Of a stretch of DNA of 64,000 nt, positions 62,153 to 64,000 are shown piece by piece (position 1 is the stretch's first letter; each line of letters starts with the position of its first letter). Both the position numbers and the translations under genes were made by a program. Under the pieces are notes generated by a model that was not told the DNA's origin, made no database searches, and saw only the letters and a program-made list of their open reading frames with translations. The stretch covers positions 62,001 to 126,000 of the forward strand of contig JAKSOL010000004.1 of assembly GCA_024405635.1 (NCBI GenBank). The letters run 5' to 3'. Source of the DNA: Salinivirgaceae bacterium. GTDB taxonomy: Bacteria > Bacteroidota > Bacteroidia > Bacteroidales > SZUA-534.

Positions 62153-63979
62153 ATGGAATATACCGAGCATTTGCAACATATTAAGGAGTTAATTGCCACG
62201 TTACCCGATAGTCCTGGCGTGTATCAGTATTTTGATAAAAACGGCACGGTGATTTATGTGGGCAAGGCAAAAAAACTAAAACGTCGCGTGTCGTCTTACT
62301 TCACTAAGTATCACGAGAGCGCTAAGTTGCGTGTGTTGGTTAAAAACATTGCCGACATTAAACATATTGTGGTCGAAACTGAGCAAGATGCTTTGCTGCT
62401 CGAAAATAACTTGATAAAAAAGTATCAGCCTCGCTATAATTCGCTTTTAAAAGACGACAAAACCTATCCGTGGATTTGTGTAAAAAACGAACCGTTTCCT
62501 CGTGTAATTTCAACTCGTAGGTTTGTGCGCGATGGCAGTACTTACTTTGGTCCTTATACTAGCACAACAACGTTGCGTATAATGCTCGACCTTATAAAGC
62601 AACTTTATCCGTTGCGCTCGTGCAATCAAACCGTTTGCAATCAAACAATAGCACAAGGCAAGCACAAGGTTTGTCTCGAATATCACATTGGCAACTGTCT
62701 TGGTCCATGCGAAGGTTTTCAAACTGAAAAAGATTATGCCGAAAACATAAGCGCCATTAAGGAATTGCTTCGTGGCAATATGGGTGCGGTTATCAATATG
62801 CTTAAGCAAAAAATGCTGGCCCTAAGTGCCGAATATAAGTTTGAACAAGCTCAAGTCGTAAAAAACAAAATGGACAAACTATCGGAGTTTCAAAGCAAAT
62901 CAACCATAGTAAGTCCAACTATACACAATGTTGATGTGTTTAGTATTATCGACGACGAAAACTTTGCCTACGTTAACTTTATGAAAGTGGTTAATGGAGC
63001 CATTGTTCAAGTTCACACCTTCGAGGTACAAAAACACGTTGACGAGGACCGCGAATCGATATTGTTCACCGTAATTAACGAGGCTCGCGAGCGACTAATG
63101 TCCACCGCGTTTGAGATTATTGTGCCAATTGAACCTGAATTTGGATTTGAAAAAGTTGAGTTCACAGTCCCGGTTCGTGGCGATAAAAAGAAATTGCTCG
63201 ACCTTAGCCAACGTAATGCTTTGGTTTATCGCGATGAAAAACTCAAGCGACAACTCAATCGCAGCCCGCAAAAACGAGTTGATAGACTAATGGAAACCAT
63301 GCGCTCCGATTTGCGATTAAAAGAACCTCCTGTGCTTATCGAGGGCTTTGACAACTCAAACATACAAGGAACAAACCCAGTGGCTTCGTGCGTAGTATTT
63401 CGCAATGGTGCGCCAAGCAAACGCGACTATCGCCACTTCAATATAAAAACCGTTGTAGGCGCAAACGACTTTGCCTCAATGGAGGAAATTATATATCGCC
63501 GTTATCGTCGTCAACTCGACGAAGGCAACCCTTTGCCGCAACTTATTCTAATCGATGGTGGTAAAGGCCAACTTGGTGCAGCAGTTAGCAGCCTTACCAA
63601 ACTGGGAATAATTAACCGCGTGCAAGTTATCGGTATCGCTAAGCGGCTCGAAGAACTTTTCTATCCAGGCGATCCTGTACCTTTGTACCTCGACAAAAAC
63701 AGCGAGACACTGAAAGTGTTGCAGCATGTGCGAAACGAGTCGCACCGGTTTGGTATCGGATTCCATCGCGATAAGCGCTCAAAGGCCTTCTTGGTGTCAG
63801 AACTTGACTCAATAAAAGGAGTGGGCGACAAAACAAAAGAACTGCTGATGCGCGAATTTAAGTCGGTTGAGGCTATTAAAAACGCAACTTTCGACCAACT
63901 CGCTCATCATATTGGCGACTCAAAAGCAAAAATTGTGATGGAATATTTTGCCGAAAAGAAACGTCAAGAAACACTTTAA
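62153..63979 (+). CDS. uvrC: Excinuclease ABC subunit C
   Basis: A 608-aa complete UvrC, the dual-incision nuclease of nucleotide excision repair. The N-terminal GIY-YIG domain is GVYQYFDKNGTVIYVGKAKKLKRRV (3' incision); the UVR domain lies near residues 200-240 (KQKMLALSAEYKFEQAQVVKNKMDKL); the RNase H-like 5'-incision domain includes IEGFDNSNIQGTNPVASCVVF and LILIDGGKGQLGAA; tandem HhH motifs end the protein (IKGVGDKTKELLMREFKSVEAIKNAT). Divergently transcribed from the plug-domain gene with 78 nt between. No unusual features. Confidence 0.96.
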   Translation: MEYTEHLQHIKELIATLPDSPGVYQYFDKNGTVIYVGKAKKLKRRVSSYFTKYHESAKLRVLVKNIADIKHIVVETEQDALLLENNLIKKYQPRYNSLLKDDKTYPWICVKNEPFPRVISTRRFVRDGSTYFGPYTSTTTLRIMLDLIKQLYPLRSCNQTVCNQTIAQGKHKVCLEYHIGNCLGPCEGFQTEKDYAENISAIKELLRGNMGAVINMLKQKMLALSAEYKFEQAQVVKNKMDKLSEFQSKSTIVSPTIHNVDVFSIIDDENFAYVNFMKVVNGAIVQVHTFEVQKHVDEDRESILFTVINEARERLMSTAFEIIVPIEPEFGFEKVEFTVPVRGDKKKLLDLSQRNALVYRDEKLKRQLNRSPQKRVDRLMETMRSDLRLKEPPVLIEGFDNSNIQGTNPVASCVVFRNGAPSKRDYRHFNIKTVVGANDFASMEEIIYRRYRRQLDEGNPLPQLILIDGGKGQLGAAVSSLTKLGIINRVQVIGIAKRLEELFYPGDPVPLYLDKNSETLKVLQHVRNESHRFGIGFHRDKRSKAFLVSELDSIKGVGDKTKELLMREFKSVEAIKNATFDQLAHHIGDSKAKIVMEYFAEKKRQETL

Positions 63980-64000
63980 ACTTAATTACGAATAAAGAAA

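Overview
The window reads as chromosomal DNA of a Bacteroidota bacterium, most likely order Bacteroidales. Supporting signs are three proteins with type IX secretion (T9SS) type A sorting domains, an S46 dipeptidyl-peptidase, surface-type lipoproteins with acidic residues after the lipidated Cys, a hemD-rnpA-S41 neighbourhood, and TAnnTTTG promoter elements close to many gene starts. I cannot place it at genus level. No rRNA, tRNA, CRISPR array or transposase was seen.

1-9.3 kb is an AT-rich defence or mobile-type region. Four tandem DUF1016 (YhcG/PDDEXK nuclease-like) genes, one reduced to its N-terminal domain, are each preceded by a copy of a conserved ~60-bp repeat, with a fifth copy closing the array. 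The genes differ while the repeats stay alike, so the layout looks like a cassette array. Every one of the four genes also carries a near-perfect DNA palindrome of unrelated sequence at the same protein position (about residues 98-112; ORF1 has a second at 122-130). A nest of inverted repeats (4.05-4.25 kb) follows, then a two-gene restriction-modification system. In it the methyltransferase seems split: the SAM-binding part is a separate 345-aa protein, and the NPPY catalytic motif is fused to a GIY-YIG/helicase polypeptide.

9.5-34.1 kb holds a short metabolic pair (sugar isomerase-like, FMN dehydrogenase-like) and a striking inverted arrangement. Two giant repeat adhesins (3360 and about 2542 aa), each followed after 4 nt by a 292-aa outer-membrane barrel gene, point away from each other around a PLD nuclease-YciO/Sua5-glycosyltransferase operon. 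Their C-terminal ends are homologous, but their N-terminal modules differ (SdrD_B/DUF11-like versus BspA-type leucine-rich repeats).

34.3-48.3 kb is largely housekeeping: a DPP7-type peptidase, two kelch lipoproteins, dnaN, a DUF4271 membrane protein, hemD, rnpA, and an operon of S41 protease, glycosyltransferase, MscS channel, cmk and ispH.

48.5-57.9 kb is an ABC-transporter-dependent polysaccharide (O-antigen type) locus: Wzm and Wzt, five glycosyltransferases, a phosphoribosyltransferase-HAD fusion and an acetyltransferase. A four-helix-bundle (S23/IVP-like) gene bracketed by inverted repeats sits between wzm and wzt. Base and codon use turns AT-rich inside wzt and returns to normal inside the T9SS cargo gene at 58.2-61.3 kb, so an exchanged segment probably ends within these two genes. 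The window closes with a barrel-less TonB-plug protein and uvrC.
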